A DNA stretch of 64,000 nt. Origin: JBKPHS01 sp046729975 (GTDB lineage Bacteria > Actinomycetota > Thermoleophilia > Solirubrobacterales > Thermoleophilaceae). Every line of letters starts with the position of its first letter. Position 1 is the first letter of the stretch. Shown in pieces: positions 33,877 to 42,761 of the stretch. Made by a program: the position numbers and the translations under genes. The notes beneath the pieces are model-generated. The model did not search any database and was not told where the DNA came from. It saw nothing but the letters and a program-made list of their open reading frames with translations. The stretch is taken from assembly GCA_046729975.1 (NCBI GenBank), contig JBKPHS010000157.1, positions 4,519 to 68,518 on the forward strand, read 5' to 3'.

Positions 33877-35564
33877 GGACCAGAGGCTAGCGATTGAGCC
33901 TCCATCGCCTCGTCCTCACCCTTCGGGTCACGCAGAAATGCCCTCAGGGATGCCTCATCGGCGGCCTCGCCGAGCGGAAGCCAGGACGCCTCGTTGGTCG
34001 CGAGCCAGGAGCCGACGATGCGCACCTCGTCCACCTCGCCGGCCGGGACGGCTGTCAGGCTGGGGCGGCGCGCGCTCCTCCCGAGCGCGGCGCGGCTGCG
34101 CTCCGCAAGCTCGCCCGGAGGTCGCAGCGGGCCCCAGTCGACGACACGGCCGGCGACGAGCCAGAAGGCGTCGAAACGCTCCTTCACCGGGTGTGGCGCC
34201 AGGACGAGCCGCGAGCATGTGTGTGTCGCCTGCAGCACCCCGCCGAGCCGCGACAGGACGGCCGACAGCCTGCCGTGACGCCGAAGCAGCACGGCCGCCC
34301 GCTCGAACCGCTCGGCCGCCGCCGCCTCCCGCATCTCGTGCTCGATGTGGCGCAGCAGCAGCGCGCCCGCCTCGCCGTCCTCGTCGAAGAGCGCGAACGC
34401 CTGGTCGAGCCGGCGGCGGTAGAGGTTCGGATCGAGGTCGTTGAGGCAGGGCGAGAGGCAGCGGCCCATCTGCCCGTAGACGGATGGGTGCTCGCGCAGG
34501 GCGAGCCCGCGGCCGCAGTGGCGCAGCTGGAACAGCGAGTTCAGCTGGTCCACGAGCTCGAGCGCGTCCGCGCGTCCGCGCAGCGGCCCGACGTTGATCG
34601 CGTGACCCGCGGCCGGTTCGGGAGCGACCTCGAGGATCGGATAGGCGATGTCGAGCCGGCATCGCAGGTAGACGTAGCCGTCTGTTCGCTTGAGCTTGAC
34701 GTTGCCGGGCGGCTGCCAGGCCTTGATCAGCCGGTTCTCGAGCACGAGCGCCCCGAGCTCCGAGTTCGTCGGCATGTAGTCCACCACCTCGGCACGCTCG
34801 GTCCACCCCGACGGCGCGCAGAAATGCGCTCGGGCCCGCGACCGCACCGAGACTGACTTGCCCACGTAGAGTGCGCGACCGCGCTCGTCGCGGAACACGT
34901 AGACGCCGGGGTCGTCGGGCAGCCTGCTGAGGTCTGGACGGTCGCCCCGCGGCACGGGGGCGGCCGGCTCGGGCCGCGGCCGCCTGCGGGGAGCGAGCAG
35001 CGCCAGCGCCTCCCCCACCGTGGCGGCGCTCGCACACAGCTTCGGGAACAGCGCGCAGAAGATCCGCGCGCAGGTCTGCGCGTCGACGAGCGCGCGGTGC
35101 ACCCCCTCGACGTCTATCCCGAGCGATTCCGCCAGCGGCGCGAGCGCCCGCCGGGTGGCGAGGGGCGCGTAGCGGCGGGCCAGGGCGACGGTGCAGAGGA
35201 CCGGCGGGTCGGGCCACTCGAGCCCGGCCCGCTCGAACGCCTGCTGGAGGACGCGCCGATCGAACGAGGCGCTGTGGGCAACGAGCACCCGCCGCTCGAG
35301 CAGGCCGGCCACGGGCCGCAGCGCATCCGCCGCGGGCGGCGCCGAGTCCACCATCGCCTGGGTGATGCCGGTGAAGCGCTGGATCCCGCGTGACAGCGGC
35401 CGCTCGACCCTCACCAGCGACTCGTACTCGTCGTGCAGCTCACCGCCGCCGACCAGTACGCAGCCCACCTCCGTCAGCTCGCACAGCTCGCCCGCGCGGC
35501 CATTCGTCTCGACGTCGAGCGCGACGAACTCCGAGCTGGCGAGCGGGTGGGCGGATAGCCGCAT
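33864..35564 (-). CDS. DEDDh exonuclease fused to UvrC-like GIY-YIG nuclease
   Basis: 566 residues with two nucleases. The N-terminal ~180 residues are a DnaQ-type DEDDh 3'-5' exonuclease: FVALDVETNG (Asp/Glu), the FDRRVLQQ Asp, and HRALVDAQTCARIF (His/Asp). From ~residue 208 a GIY-YIG domain of UvrC type follows (DDPGVYVFRDERGRALYVGKSVSVRSRARAHF), then a UvrC-like middle region with GRCLSPCLNDLD. The UvrC C-terminal RNase H-like and HhH domains are absent. Such fusions are known in actinobacteria and are thought to act in DNA repair or mobile-element control. Confidence 0.9.
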   Translation of the reverse strand: MRLSAHPLASSEFVALDVETNGRAGELCELTEVGCVLVGGGELHDEYESLVRVERPLSRGIQRFTGITQAMVDSAPPAADALRPVAGLLERRVLVAHSASFDRRVLQQAFERAGLEWPDPPVLCTVALARRYAPLATRRALAPLAESLGIDVEGVHRALVDAQTCARIFCALFPKLCASAATVGEALALLAPRRRPRPEPAAPVPRGDRPDLSRLPDDPGVYVFRDERGRALYVGKSVSVRSRARAHFCAPSGWTERAEVVDYMPTNSELGALVLENRLIKAWQPPGNVKLKRTDGYVYLRCRLDIAYPILEVAPEPAAGHAINVGPLRGRADALELVDQLNSLFQLRHCGRGLALREHPSVYGQMGRCLSPCLNDLDPNLYRRRLDQAFALFDEDGEAGALLLRHIEHEMREAAAAERFERAAVLLRRHGRLSAVLSRLGGVLQATHTCSRLVLAPHPVKERFDAFWLVAGRVVDWGPLRPPGELAERSRAALGRSARRPSLTAVPAGEVDEVRIVGSWLATNEASWLPLGEAADEASLRAFLRDPKGEDEAMEAQSLASGPCLR

Positions 35565-35623
35565 GGGCCGGGTGGTCTACGCCCCCGGCCGGACGGCTCG
35601 CTAGGTCATTTGCAGGGGCCGGG

Positions 35624-36001
35624 CTACTCGACGGACTCGACGGCTTCGACGGCCATGTCGAGGCCGTCGACCTGGGCGCAGTGGCCCAGCTCCTCGAGGA
35701 AGTCCTGGAGCCGCTGCAGGTGGTCGTACAGGCAGCGGCGGCGGACGTGAAGGACGGGTATCTCGTTGTGATCGACGGCGCGAGCCTCGCTCTCGCCGAT
35801 GCGGCCCGGCGCGACCATCAGGTGGCTGATCTGCGTGTCCGCCCCGCCGTGCCCGAGGTACGTGCTGTCGAGCCATAGCCCCCGGTCCCGTAGCGTCGTG
35901 GACAGGACGATGACGTTGAGGCTGGCCTCCGTGAGGATCGTCTCGCTGCGGGCCGGCGCACCGTCAACGCGAATTCGGCAACTGATCTCGCGGCGCGCCA
36001 T
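35624..36001 (-). CDS. Hypothetical protein
   Basis: 125 residues from the ATG at 36001; the frame can run to 36058. The sequence is mixed alpha/beta (ISCRIRVDGAPARSETILTE at the start, HNEIPVLHVRRRCLYDHLQRL later) with an acidic end, no signal peptide and no recognised family. Codon use is less strongly GC3-biased than its neighbours. From 36059 to 36277 no gene was seen; that stretch holds a short hairpin CCGGCG-CAA-CGCCGG at 36200-36214. Confidence 0.55.
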   Translation of the reverse strand: MARREISCRIRVDGAPARSETILTEASLNVIVLSTTLRDRGLWLDSTYLGHGGADTQISHLMVAPGRIGESEARAVDHNEIPVLHVRRRCLYDHLQRLQDFLEELGHCAQVDGLDMAVEAVESVE

Positions 36002-36277
36002 TCGAAATCCACAGTACATGCGATCCCGTGCGCTCGCCAGATGCCTAAGCGCCGTCATTGCCGCTCATTGGGCGCTTCCGCGGGAGCGATCGCCGGCCAC
36101 GACGGCGAGCCGGTCTAGCGACCACCGCAGCAGCCGGGACCCCCTCCAATGCCGCTCCTCGCCGGGTGCCTACCCCGACGTAAGTAAGACAACGGCAAGC
36201 CGGCGCAACGCCGGACGCGCTTTCCATCTCGCCTACGCCGCGCTATGGTCGCCTGAGGAGCTTCGGCGAGGAATGCG

Positions 36278-36775
36278 ATGAGCTGGCAGACCAGCGTGCT
36301 GGTGGTGGCGAACGTGACCGCGGGCTCCGACGAGTTGCTCGAAGCGCTCGCGGCCCGCGCCAAGCACGGCCCGGCGGCCTTCACGCTCGTGGTTCCAGCT
36401 CCAGGCGGCGTCGAGGCGCGCGCGAGTGCGCGAGCCCGGCTCGAAGGCGCTCTCGAGCGGCTGCGGGCGGAAGGCCTCGAGGTCGACGGGCGGCTCGGCG
36501 ACCCGGACCCGCTCGTAGCGATCAAGGAGGGCTGGGACCCGGCGGCGTTCGACGAGATCGTTGTCTGCACGCTTCCGACCGGCGCCTCCCGGTGGCTGCT
36601 CGTCGATCTTCCGCATCGAGTCGAGCGGCTCACCGGCGCGCCGGTCACGCACGTGGTTGCGCGAGAGCCGCGGCCCCCGGCGCCCACCGTCCCGGCGCCA
36701 GAGCACGAGACCCTCGGGGTGCTGTCGCCGCTCCTGCCGCTTGGCTGGGGCCACGACCGCGAGAAGGCTCGCTGA
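36278..36775 (+). CDS. USP-like alpha/beta protein
   Basis: 165 residues. The start SWQTSVLVVANVTAGSDELLEAL, the middle KHGPAAFTLVVPAP and FDEIVVCTLPTGASRWLLVDLPHRVERLTG, and the end VTHVVARE give the alternating strand/helix pattern of universal-stress-protein (HUP) folds, but the usual ATP-binding GxxG...S motif is not clear. It is followed one base later by the ACT-domain gene, suggesting a shared role in sensing small molecules. Confidence 0.65.
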   Translation: MSWQTSVLVVANVTAGSDELLEALAARAKHGPAAFTLVVPAPGGVEARASARARLEGALERLRAEGLEVDGRLGDPDPLVAIKEGWDPAAFDEIVVCTLPTGASRWLLVDLPHRVERLTGAPVTHVVAREPRPPAPTVPAPEHETLGVLSPLLPLGWGHDREKAR

Positions 36776-36776
36776 A

Positions 36777-37187
36777 ATGCCACCGACGGACCTCGCGGTC
36801 GCCGTCGAAAACCAACCCGGGACGCTCGCCAATCTCGGCGAGGCGACCGGTGGCGCAGGAGTGAACATCGACGGCATCTGCGCGGTGCCCGGCGACGGCG
36901 TGGTGCACATCCTCGTGCAGGACGGCGCTGCGGCCCGGGAGGCACTCGAGGCAGCCGGGCTCGAGATCCAGGAGGAGCGCGAGGTGCTGGTCCTGCGCGG
37001 CGGCGTCGATCTGGTCGACAAGCCCGGCGTGGCAGGCGTCATCGCGCGTGCGATGGCCGACGCCGGCGTGAACATCGACCTGATCTACACCACGCTGAAG
37101 GGCGACATCGCGATCGCGACGGACGACATCGAGCGCGCCCGCGAGGCGCAGAAGCGCGCCGGCGTGCCTGCCGCCGTCGCCTTCTGA
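36777..37187 (+). CDS. Double ACT-domain protein
   Basis: 136 residues, almost only two ACT domains. The first begins LAVAVENQPGTLANLGEATG with GVNIDGICAV; the second is VDLVDKPGVAGVIARAMADAG with GVNIDLIYTT. ACT domains bind amino acids and regulate enzymes. As a stand-alone pair it may act as a regulator or sensor. The ATG follows one base after the stop of the gene before it; a longer upstream frame is a shadow. Confidence 0.82.
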   Translation: MPPTDLAVAVENQPGTLANLGEATGGAGVNIDGICAVPGDGVVHILVQDGAAAREALEAAGLEIQEEREVLVLRGGVDLVDKPGVAGVIARAMADAGVNIDLIYTTLKGDIAIATDDIERAREAQKRAGVPAAVAF

Positions 37188-37223
37188 CGCACCCGCTCGC
37201 GAGGGCACGGCAAGATTCCGGCG

Positions 37224-38375
37224 GTGACCGCCGAGCTCGCCACGCTCGCGTCGCGGGGCGGACGCCTCGCCATCGACACCGAGTTCATGTCCGAGGGGCG
37301 CTACCGCGCGCTGCTCTGCCTCGCCCAGATCGCCGTGCCGGACCCCGGCGAGGACGGCGGCGTGCGGACCGAGGTGCTCGACCCGCTCGTGGATGCCCTG
37401 GACCCGCGGCCGGTGGCCGCCGCGCTCGCCGACCCGGCGGTGGAGATCACGGTGCACGCCGGGCGCCAAGACATCGCGATCCTGAGACGGGCCTGGCGCA
37501 CCGAGGTGACGAACGTGTTCGACACCCAGGTGGCGGCCGGCTTCGTCGGCTTCGGCCCGCAGGAGCGCTACGAGTCGCTCGTGCGCAGCGTGCTGGGAGT
37601 GAAGCTCGGCGGCTCCGAAGGGTTCACTCGCTGGGATCGGCGCCCCCTGACCGAGGCGCAGCTCTCATACGCGCGGGCGGACGCCGCACGACTGCTCGAG
37701 CTCGGCGGCGTATTGCAGGAGCGGCTGGCGGAGGCCGGCCGGCTGGAGTGGGCACGCGAGGAGTGCCGGCCGCTCGAGCGCTCGAGCGAAGAGCGCGACC
37801 CCGAGCGCACCTTTCAGCGGCTGCCGCGCGTCGGCGGGCTGCGTTCCGAGCAGCGGGCGGTCGGGTGGACGCTCGTGCAGTGGCGTGAGCGCACGGCGCG
37901 GGAGCTGGACCGCCCGATCGGGACAGTGCTTCCCGACCAGGCGCTCGTCGAGCTGGCCCGGCGGCGGCCCTCCAGCCGGGAGGAGCTCGAGCACATCCGC
38001 GGGCTGCCGAAGCCGACCCTCCACCGCCGCCACCGCGAGCTCCTCGACGCGATCCGCCAGGGCAGGGGCGTGGAGGTGCCTCCACTGCCCGACGAGCGCG
38101 TACGCCCGCGCCCGGCAGACACCCCCCTCGTCTCTCTGACTGCGGCGCTCGTGCGGCAGCGGTCGCTCGAATCGGGCGTCGCGACGGACCTGATAGCGAC
38201 CCAATCGGAGCTCGGCCGCCTCGTGGCCGCCGTCCGCGCCGACGAGCCCGAGCCCGACCTGCCGGTGCTCGCCGGCTGGCGGCGCGAGCTCGTGGGCGGT
38301 GAGATCCTCGAGCTGCTCGCTGGACGCAGGGCCCTCGGCGTCAGTCGCGAGGGTCTCCGGGTCGAGTCGAGCTGA
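37224..38375 (+). CDS. rnd: Ribonuclease D-like 3'-5' exonuclease with HRDC domain
   Basis: 383 residues from a GTG. The DEDD motifs are visible: LAIDTEFMSEGRYRALLCLAQ (Asp/Glu), the VHAGRQDIAILRR Asp, and LSYARADAARLLEL (Tyr/Asp, the DEDDy type). From about residue 200 an HRDC-like helical domain follows (WREREARELDRPIGTVLPDQALVELARR-type segment). RNase D trims tRNA and other small RNA 3' ends. Confidence 0.88.
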   Translation: MTAELATLASRGGRLAIDTEFMSEGRYRALLCLAQIAVPDPGEDGGVRTEVLDPLVDALDPRPVAAALADPAVEITVHAGRQDIAILRRAWRTEVTNVFDTQVAAGFVGFGPQERYESLVRSVLGVKLGGSEGFTRWDRRPLTEAQLSYARADAARLLELGGVLQERLAEAGRLEWAREECRPLERSSEERDPERTFQRLPRVGGLRSEQRAVGWTLVQWRERTARELDRPIGTVLPDQALVELARRRPSSREELEHIRGLPKPTLHRRHRELLDAIRQGRGVEVPPLPDERVRPRPADTPLVSLTAALVRQRSLESGVATDLIATQSELGRLVAAVRADEPEPDLPVLAGWRRELVGGEILELLAGRRALGVSREGLRVESS

Positions 38376-38405
38376 GCAGAGCGGGTTTGGCGCGAGCTCG
38401 GAGCT

Positions 38406-38675
38406 CTACCGGTCCCGCTGGTCGTGCTTCGGACCCTCGGAGGGGAAGGCCTCCAGATCCTCGCGCGGGTGAGGCTCGCTCGTGCTCGTGCTGCCGGTGG
38501 GCGAGTGCGGCTCGTCGCCGAACGGCTCCTCGTCGGGATCGGGCGGATCGCGCGGGTCTTCCCGCTTGTCGTAGGGATCCGGCCACTCGTCGGGGTCCGG
38601 TTCGCTCGCCGGGTTGTTCAGCGAGTGGTGTGGGTCCAGGTCCTGCGAGCGGTCGCCGGGATCACGTTCTTCCAT
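38406..38675 (-). CDS. Acidic, disordered hypothetical protein
   Basis: 89 residues dominated by Asp, Glu, Pro and Ser, without hydrophobic core (for example NNPASEPDPDEWPDPYDKRE). Short Asp/Pro-rich proteins like this occur in actinobacteria, but the composition could also come from GC bias. The frame has an ATG start, is divergent from the next gene, and no opposing frame in this gap looks better. No function proposed. Confidence 0.5.
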   Translation of the reverse strand: MEERDPGDRSQDLDPHHSLNNPASEPDPDEWPDPYDKREDPRDPPDPDEEPFGDEPHSPTGSTSTSEPHPREDLEAFPSEGPKHDQRDR

Positions 38676-38715
38676 GAACGAAAGGGTACGCCCTGGGCCT
38701 GGGATGCTTTGGGCG

Positions 38716-39495
38716 ATGGACGTCGACGCCGCGATCGCGGACCTCTACGGCCTGCCGCTCGAGGAGTTCACGCCGGCCCGTAACGAGCTGGCGAAGCGCC
38801 TGCGGCGCGAGGGGGACCGCGAGGCCGCCGGCCGCGTGGCGGGTGCCAAGAAGGCGACCGCGGCGAGCTGGGCCGCGAACCAGCTGGCGCGCCGCCGCTC
38901 GCGCGAGACGCGCGCCCTGATCGACGCGGGCGAGCGCCTGCGCAAGGCGCAGGCGTCCCTCGGCGGTCGCGACGGCCCGCGGAAGCTTCGCGAGGCGGCG
39001 GACGCGGAGCGCGAGGCCGTCGACCGCCTCGTGTCGATGGCTCCGGACCTCGCCTCCGAGTGGGGCACGCAACTGAGTCCGGCGGCGCTCGAGCGGCTAC
39101 GCGAGACGCTGCACGCCGCCGCGGGCGACGAGGAGACGCGCGAGCTGCTCAAGGCCGGCCGGCTGACGGAGGACCGCCGCGCCGTGGGGCTCGGAAGCGC
39201 CTTGTCCGGGACACCCGCCCGCACGAAGCGAGCGGCTGAGCCGCCGGCGAAGCGCGCGGATACCGAGCGCCGCGAGCGGATCGCGGCGCTGAGGAAGCGA
39301 CTCGACGGGGCCCGGCGAGCGCAGCGCGAGGCTGCGGGCGAGGTGCGGGCGCGCGAGCGGGAGGAGTCGTCAGCGCGGCGGGCGCTCGAGGCCGCGGAGC
39401 GGGCGGCGGAGCGCGCCCGCTCGGGGCTCGCTGAGGCCGAGCGCAAGACCGAGGCGCTCGAGGACGAGCTCCGCGACACCCGCCGGGCCGGTTAG
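38716..39495 (+). CDS. Coiled-coil hypothetical protein
   Basis: 259 residues from the ATG at 38716. The start DVDAAIADLYGLPLEEFTPARNELAKRL and VAGAKKATAASWAANQLARR form a recognisable conserved N-terminal region of an actinobacterial family of unknown function. The C-terminal ~95 residues are a long charged coiled coil (TERRERIAALRKRLDGARRA and following). No membrane segment. It converges on the peptidase/amidase gene with one base between. Confidence 0.78.
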   Translation: MDVDAAIADLYGLPLEEFTPARNELAKRLRREGDREAAGRVAGAKKATAASWAANQLARRRSRETRALIDAGERLRKAQASLGGRDGPRKLREAADAEREAVDRLVSMAPDLASEWGTQLSPAALERLRETLHAAAGDEETRELLKAGRLTEDRRAVGLGSALSGTPARTKRAAEPPAKRADTERRERIAALRKRLDGARRAQREAAGEVRAREREESSARRALEAAERAAERARSGLAEAERKTEALEDELRDTRRAG

Positions 39496-39496
39496 C

Positions 39497-40843
39497 TCAG
39501 CGCGGCGCCGCCGGCTCGGGCAGCCTCGAGAGCGCCCGGCGATAGCGCCGCATCGAGGCGCGGCGGAAGTCCCCGTGCGTCTGGCGGCGGAGTCGCGCCA
39601 CGCGCTCGCGATGGTACGGGCTCGACAGGCTCTCGTTGTGTCCGATCACGTTCCGCGTGCTGATCCCGTAGCGCCCTTGAAGCCAGCGCGTGAGCCGCAG
39701 TGAGGCACCGAGCTGGCGGCGGTTGCCGAGTACCTGGGCGTCGCTTCGGCCGACGTGCTCGATCCCGACGGCGGTCCAGTTCAGGCCGACCGTGTGACGG
39801 CACATGACCCGGGTCGAGACGAGCTGGTAGATCGCGCCGTCGCGGTCCACGACGAAGTGGGCGCACACGCCCGGCAGCTCACCGAGCTCCTGGTCGGGCA
39901 CGTCGGGCGCGAACGTATTGAAGGCGGCCTCGAACGTGTCAGTCACCGTGTAGTGCTGGACGATCACCTTCGGATCGCGCAGGCGCCAATCGTCGATGCC
40001 GTAATGACGCCGCGCGTAGCGACGCATCTCCGCCCGCCTCTTCGCGCCGAACGGGATGCGCCGCCATCTGATCGGCGGCTTGGGACCCGTCTGCGACACG
40101 GCCGGCCGCGGCGCGACCGCCCGTGCGAGAGCAAGCACCGCGTTCGCGTGGCGGCGCACGCCGTCCCGCGGAAGCCGTCCGCGGGGCAGTTCGACCACCA
40201 TCCCGGTCGTGCCCGGCAGACGGCTGTTCTGCCAGCCGATCGCCGTGCCGGGCAGAGGCCCCAGCCGGCGCCACGGCAGGCCGCTGCGACGCGCGTAGAG
40301 CCGCTCGAGCAGCGGGTCGCCGCCGCCACGCACGACAAGCCGCAGCGCCTGGTGGTACCAGACCGTGACCTCCGGCCGGATACGCGAGATCAGGCCGTGC
40401 GCGATGCGCGACTCGGGCTCGGACAGCGGACGGGGCCCGGGATAGTAGGTGTCGAAGGGCCTGCCCCCCGCGCGCCAGCGTCGCGGGAAGTTCCGGTTGA
40501 GGTCCACGCCGCGGCCGTTCTGGCGCGTGCCCGCGGCGGAGCCGTCGGGGTTCAAGTCGTCCACGAGCCAGAGCTCGACCCCTGGCGGCGGCCGCGACGA
40601 GCGAAGCTGCCGGGTGACCGCGACCCCGGCGCGTTCGTTCCCGTGGATCACGCCGACCACGAGCAGCTTGACCGGCTCCGCGGGATCTCCCACGCGGATG
40701 GACCGGATCTCGCGACCCTCGGCGGAGCGGCCCAGGAGGTCGGTCTGCCCGGCCGCGTGGGCGGGCGCAACGACCGCGAGCAGCGCGGCGCATGTCACCA
40801 GCTTCGCCAGCGACGCGGTGCGGACCGTTACCGGGACGCCCAC
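39497..40843 (-). CDS. Secreted M14-type peptidase fused to N-acetylmuramoyl-L-alanine amidase
   Basis: 448 residues with a signal peptide (LAKLVTCAALLAVVAPAHAA). Domain 1 (about 35-245) is M14-like: zinc motif VIHGNERAG (HxxE), NGRGVDLNRNFP, and WYHQAL. Domain 2 (about 285-440) is an amidase_2/PGRP type: VIVQHYTVTD, HFVVDRDGAIYQL, RHTVGLNWTAVGIEHVG, and NVIGHNES. One polypeptide could thus cut both within stem peptides and between sugar and peptide in peptidoglycan. Each domain is well known; the fusion is the notable part. Confidence 0.85.
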   Translation of the reverse strand: MGVPVTVRTASLAKLVTCAALLAVVAPAHAAGQTDLLGRSAEGREIRSIRVGDPAEPVKLLVVGVIHGNERAGVAVTRQLRSSRPPPGVELWLVDDLNPDGSAAGTRQNGRGVDLNRNFPRRWRAGGRPFDTYYPGPRPLSEPESRIAHGLISRIRPEVTVWYHQALRLVVRGGGDPLLERLYARRSGLPWRRLGPLPGTAIGWQNSRLPGTTGMVVELPRGRLPRDGVRRHANAVLALARAVAPRPAVSQTGPKPPIRWRRIPFGAKRRAEMRRYARRHYGIDDWRLRDPKVIVQHYTVTDTFEAAFNTFAPDVPDQELGELPGVCAHFVVDRDGAIYQLVSTRVMCRHTVGLNWTAVGIEHVGRSDAQVLGNRRQLGASLRLTRWLQGRYGISTRNVIGHNESLSSPYHRERVARLRRQTHGDFRRASMRRYRRALSRLPEPAAPR

Positions 40844-40867
40844 GGCGATGAGGATGTCACGGGCAGG

Positions 40868-41044
40868 ATCGCGGACGAGCGGACGGCGTCAGCCCGCGGG
40901 GCCGGCGGGCGTTCCGACTCCGACTACCTGCGGCTGGCCTGGCTGGCCAGCTCACTGGCGACCGTCGGCGGTGCGGTCGGGGCCGCGCTCGAGAGCGGCG
41001 CGGCGGTGCGGGAGGCGGCCTACGCCTACCGGCCCGAGGAGTGA
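40868..41044 (+). other. Possible small coding region without a standard start
   Basis: Frame +2 reads SDSDYLRLAWLASSLATVGG and AALESGAAVREAAYAY before a TGA at 41042, a protein-like sequence with normal composition. No ATG, GTG or TTG lies in that frame back into the divergent peptidase gene; an ATC at 40868, preceded by GGGCAGG, would begin a 58-residue product. It could be a small gene with a rare start, or a pseudogene remnant. Its 3' end overlaps the end of the MFS gene by about 19 bases. Confidence 0.3.
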
Positions 41045-42720
41045 GCGGGCTTCGGCTCGAAGGCCACCGCCGCGGGATCGGTCCCGGCGACGCAGGCCTC
41101 GGGCAGGGCGGCGCAGCCGAGCCACGCGATCTCGGGCCGGAAGGCCAGCACCGCGAGCCCGCCCGCGAGCATCGCGACCCCGTCGACGAGCACCGCTCCC
41201 CCGGCCCCCAGCCAGGCGGCGAGGGCCGTTGTTATCAGCGCGCCGATAGGCAGCACGCCGACGAACGCCGCGGCCCAGATCGCCATCGCGCGAGCGCGCA
41301 TCTCGTCGGAGCTCGTGGCCTGCACCACGACCGTCGAGAGCCCTACGAACACGACGCCCGCGCAGCCGCCGACTACCGCGAGCGCGAGCGATATCGGGAT
41401 CGAGCCCGAGATCCCGATCAGAGCGATCGCCACCCCGGTCAGGAAGAAGCCGGCCAGCACCGGCTCACCCTTGTTGGGGCGGCTGGACAGAACGAGCAGC
41501 GCCAGCGCGCCGAGCAGCGACCCGAGCCCCACCGCGGCGGTGAGCGCGCCGAGGGTCGCCGCCCCCGCGTCGAGCTGGAAGCGGACGATGCCGGGCAGCA
41601 TGAAGGCCACGGGCGGCGTGCCGAAGAGGCCTCCGAGCAGGGTCAGGGCCATCAGCGAGGCGATGCTGCGCCGGCCGATCATGTAGCGGAGCGCCTCCCC
41701 GATCGACCCGGTCAGGGTCGCTGCTGCGCCCGCCGCCAGCGCGCGGGAGCCGGGCAGCATCGCGACCGCCCCGAGCACCCCCAGGAAGCTCACGGCGTTC
41801 AGCGCGAACACGGCGGTCGGGCCCGACGCCGCGAGCAGGAAGCCCGCGATCGCCGGTCCGACGAAGCGCGCCAGCTGAAGCGACAGGCTGTTGATTGCGA
41901 CGGCGCTCTCGAGCTCGTCCGCTGGCACCGTCGACGCGAGCATGCCCTGGAAGGCCGGAAAGCTGAGCGTCCCGAGGCTGCCGCCGACGACGGCGATCGC
42001 CCCCATCAGTGGCACCGTGAGCGAGTCGGTCGCCCACAGGACTGCGAGCAGTGCCGCCACGGCCATGTTCGCTCCCTGGAATCCGAGCAGCAGCCTGCGC
42101 CTGTCGTAGCGGTCGGCCAGCGCTCCCGCAGGAAGGCCGAACACCAGGTTGGGGATCGTGTTCAGGAAGCCGATCAGGCCGAGCGTCGCCGCCGAGCCGC
42201 CGAGCAAGAGGACCACGTAGCCGAAGGCCGCGGCCTCGACCCAGTTGCCGGTCAGAGAGAACAGCACCCCGGCGGAGTAGCGGCGAAAGCGCGTGCGCCG
42301 CAGCGGAGCGAGTGCGCGCGCCCCGGCCTTCCGCGCCGCCTCTGGGCCGGCGGCCGCCCACTCCTCCGGCCGCGGCGGCAGGCCTCTTAGCCCGGCATGC
42401 CCGCCGCGCACCGCGTAGGCCTCGAACCCCCTGTCCCTCAGCCAGAACGCCACACGGACGCTCGTCGCCTCGCGCAGTCAGGTGCAGGCGAGCACGATCG
42501 GCACGTCGCGTGGGAAGCCGGCGATCCGCTGGGGGATCTCGTCGGGCGAGACCCGGATCGCTCCGTCCAGCGCCGACTCCGGGTCGTCCTGGCGACGTAC
42601 GTCGATGAGCAGCGCGCCCTCGTCCACGAGCTCGCGCGCGGCGTCGGGCTCGACGCGAAGCGACGCGGGTCGGAGAGCCGAGGGCAGGTGGAACCGGCGT
42701 GTGAGGCGCGCCTCCCTCAT
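41026..42720 (-). CDS. Rhodanese domain joined to MFS transporter across in-frame TGA (candidate selenoprotein)
   Basis: From the ATG at 42720 an 80-residue frame gives a rhodanese N-half (LLIDVRRQDDPESALDGAIRVSP, then DVPIVLACT) and stops at TGA 42480-42478. In the same frame the sequence continues LREATSVRVAFWLRDRGFEA and VRGGHAGLR, the second half of the same rhodanese domain, then a 12-helix-like MFS transporter (FSLTGNWVEAAAFGYVVLLL; GALADRYDRRRLLLG) to 41026. Read through, the product is 564 residues with residue 81 encoded by TGA, in the motif C-T-x-L-R-E-A-T-S. Alternatives are a nonsense mutation, a sequencing error, or two proteins with restart at GTG 42453. Confidence 0.75.
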
Positions 42721-42761
42721 GCGTTCGAGGCTAGCCGAGCCGGGGGGCCGGCCCGCGGAGC

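Noticed and set aside
36200..36214. CCGGCG-CAA-CGCCGG hairpin as a terminator
   Set aside because: Only 6 bp, no U-tract, and about 60 bases before the next gene on the plus strand with no gene upstream on that strand to terminate.
41041..42390. 449-residue plus-strand frame opposite the MFS gene
   Set aside because: Antisense shadow with low-complexity Arg/Glu/Gln sequence and no domain.
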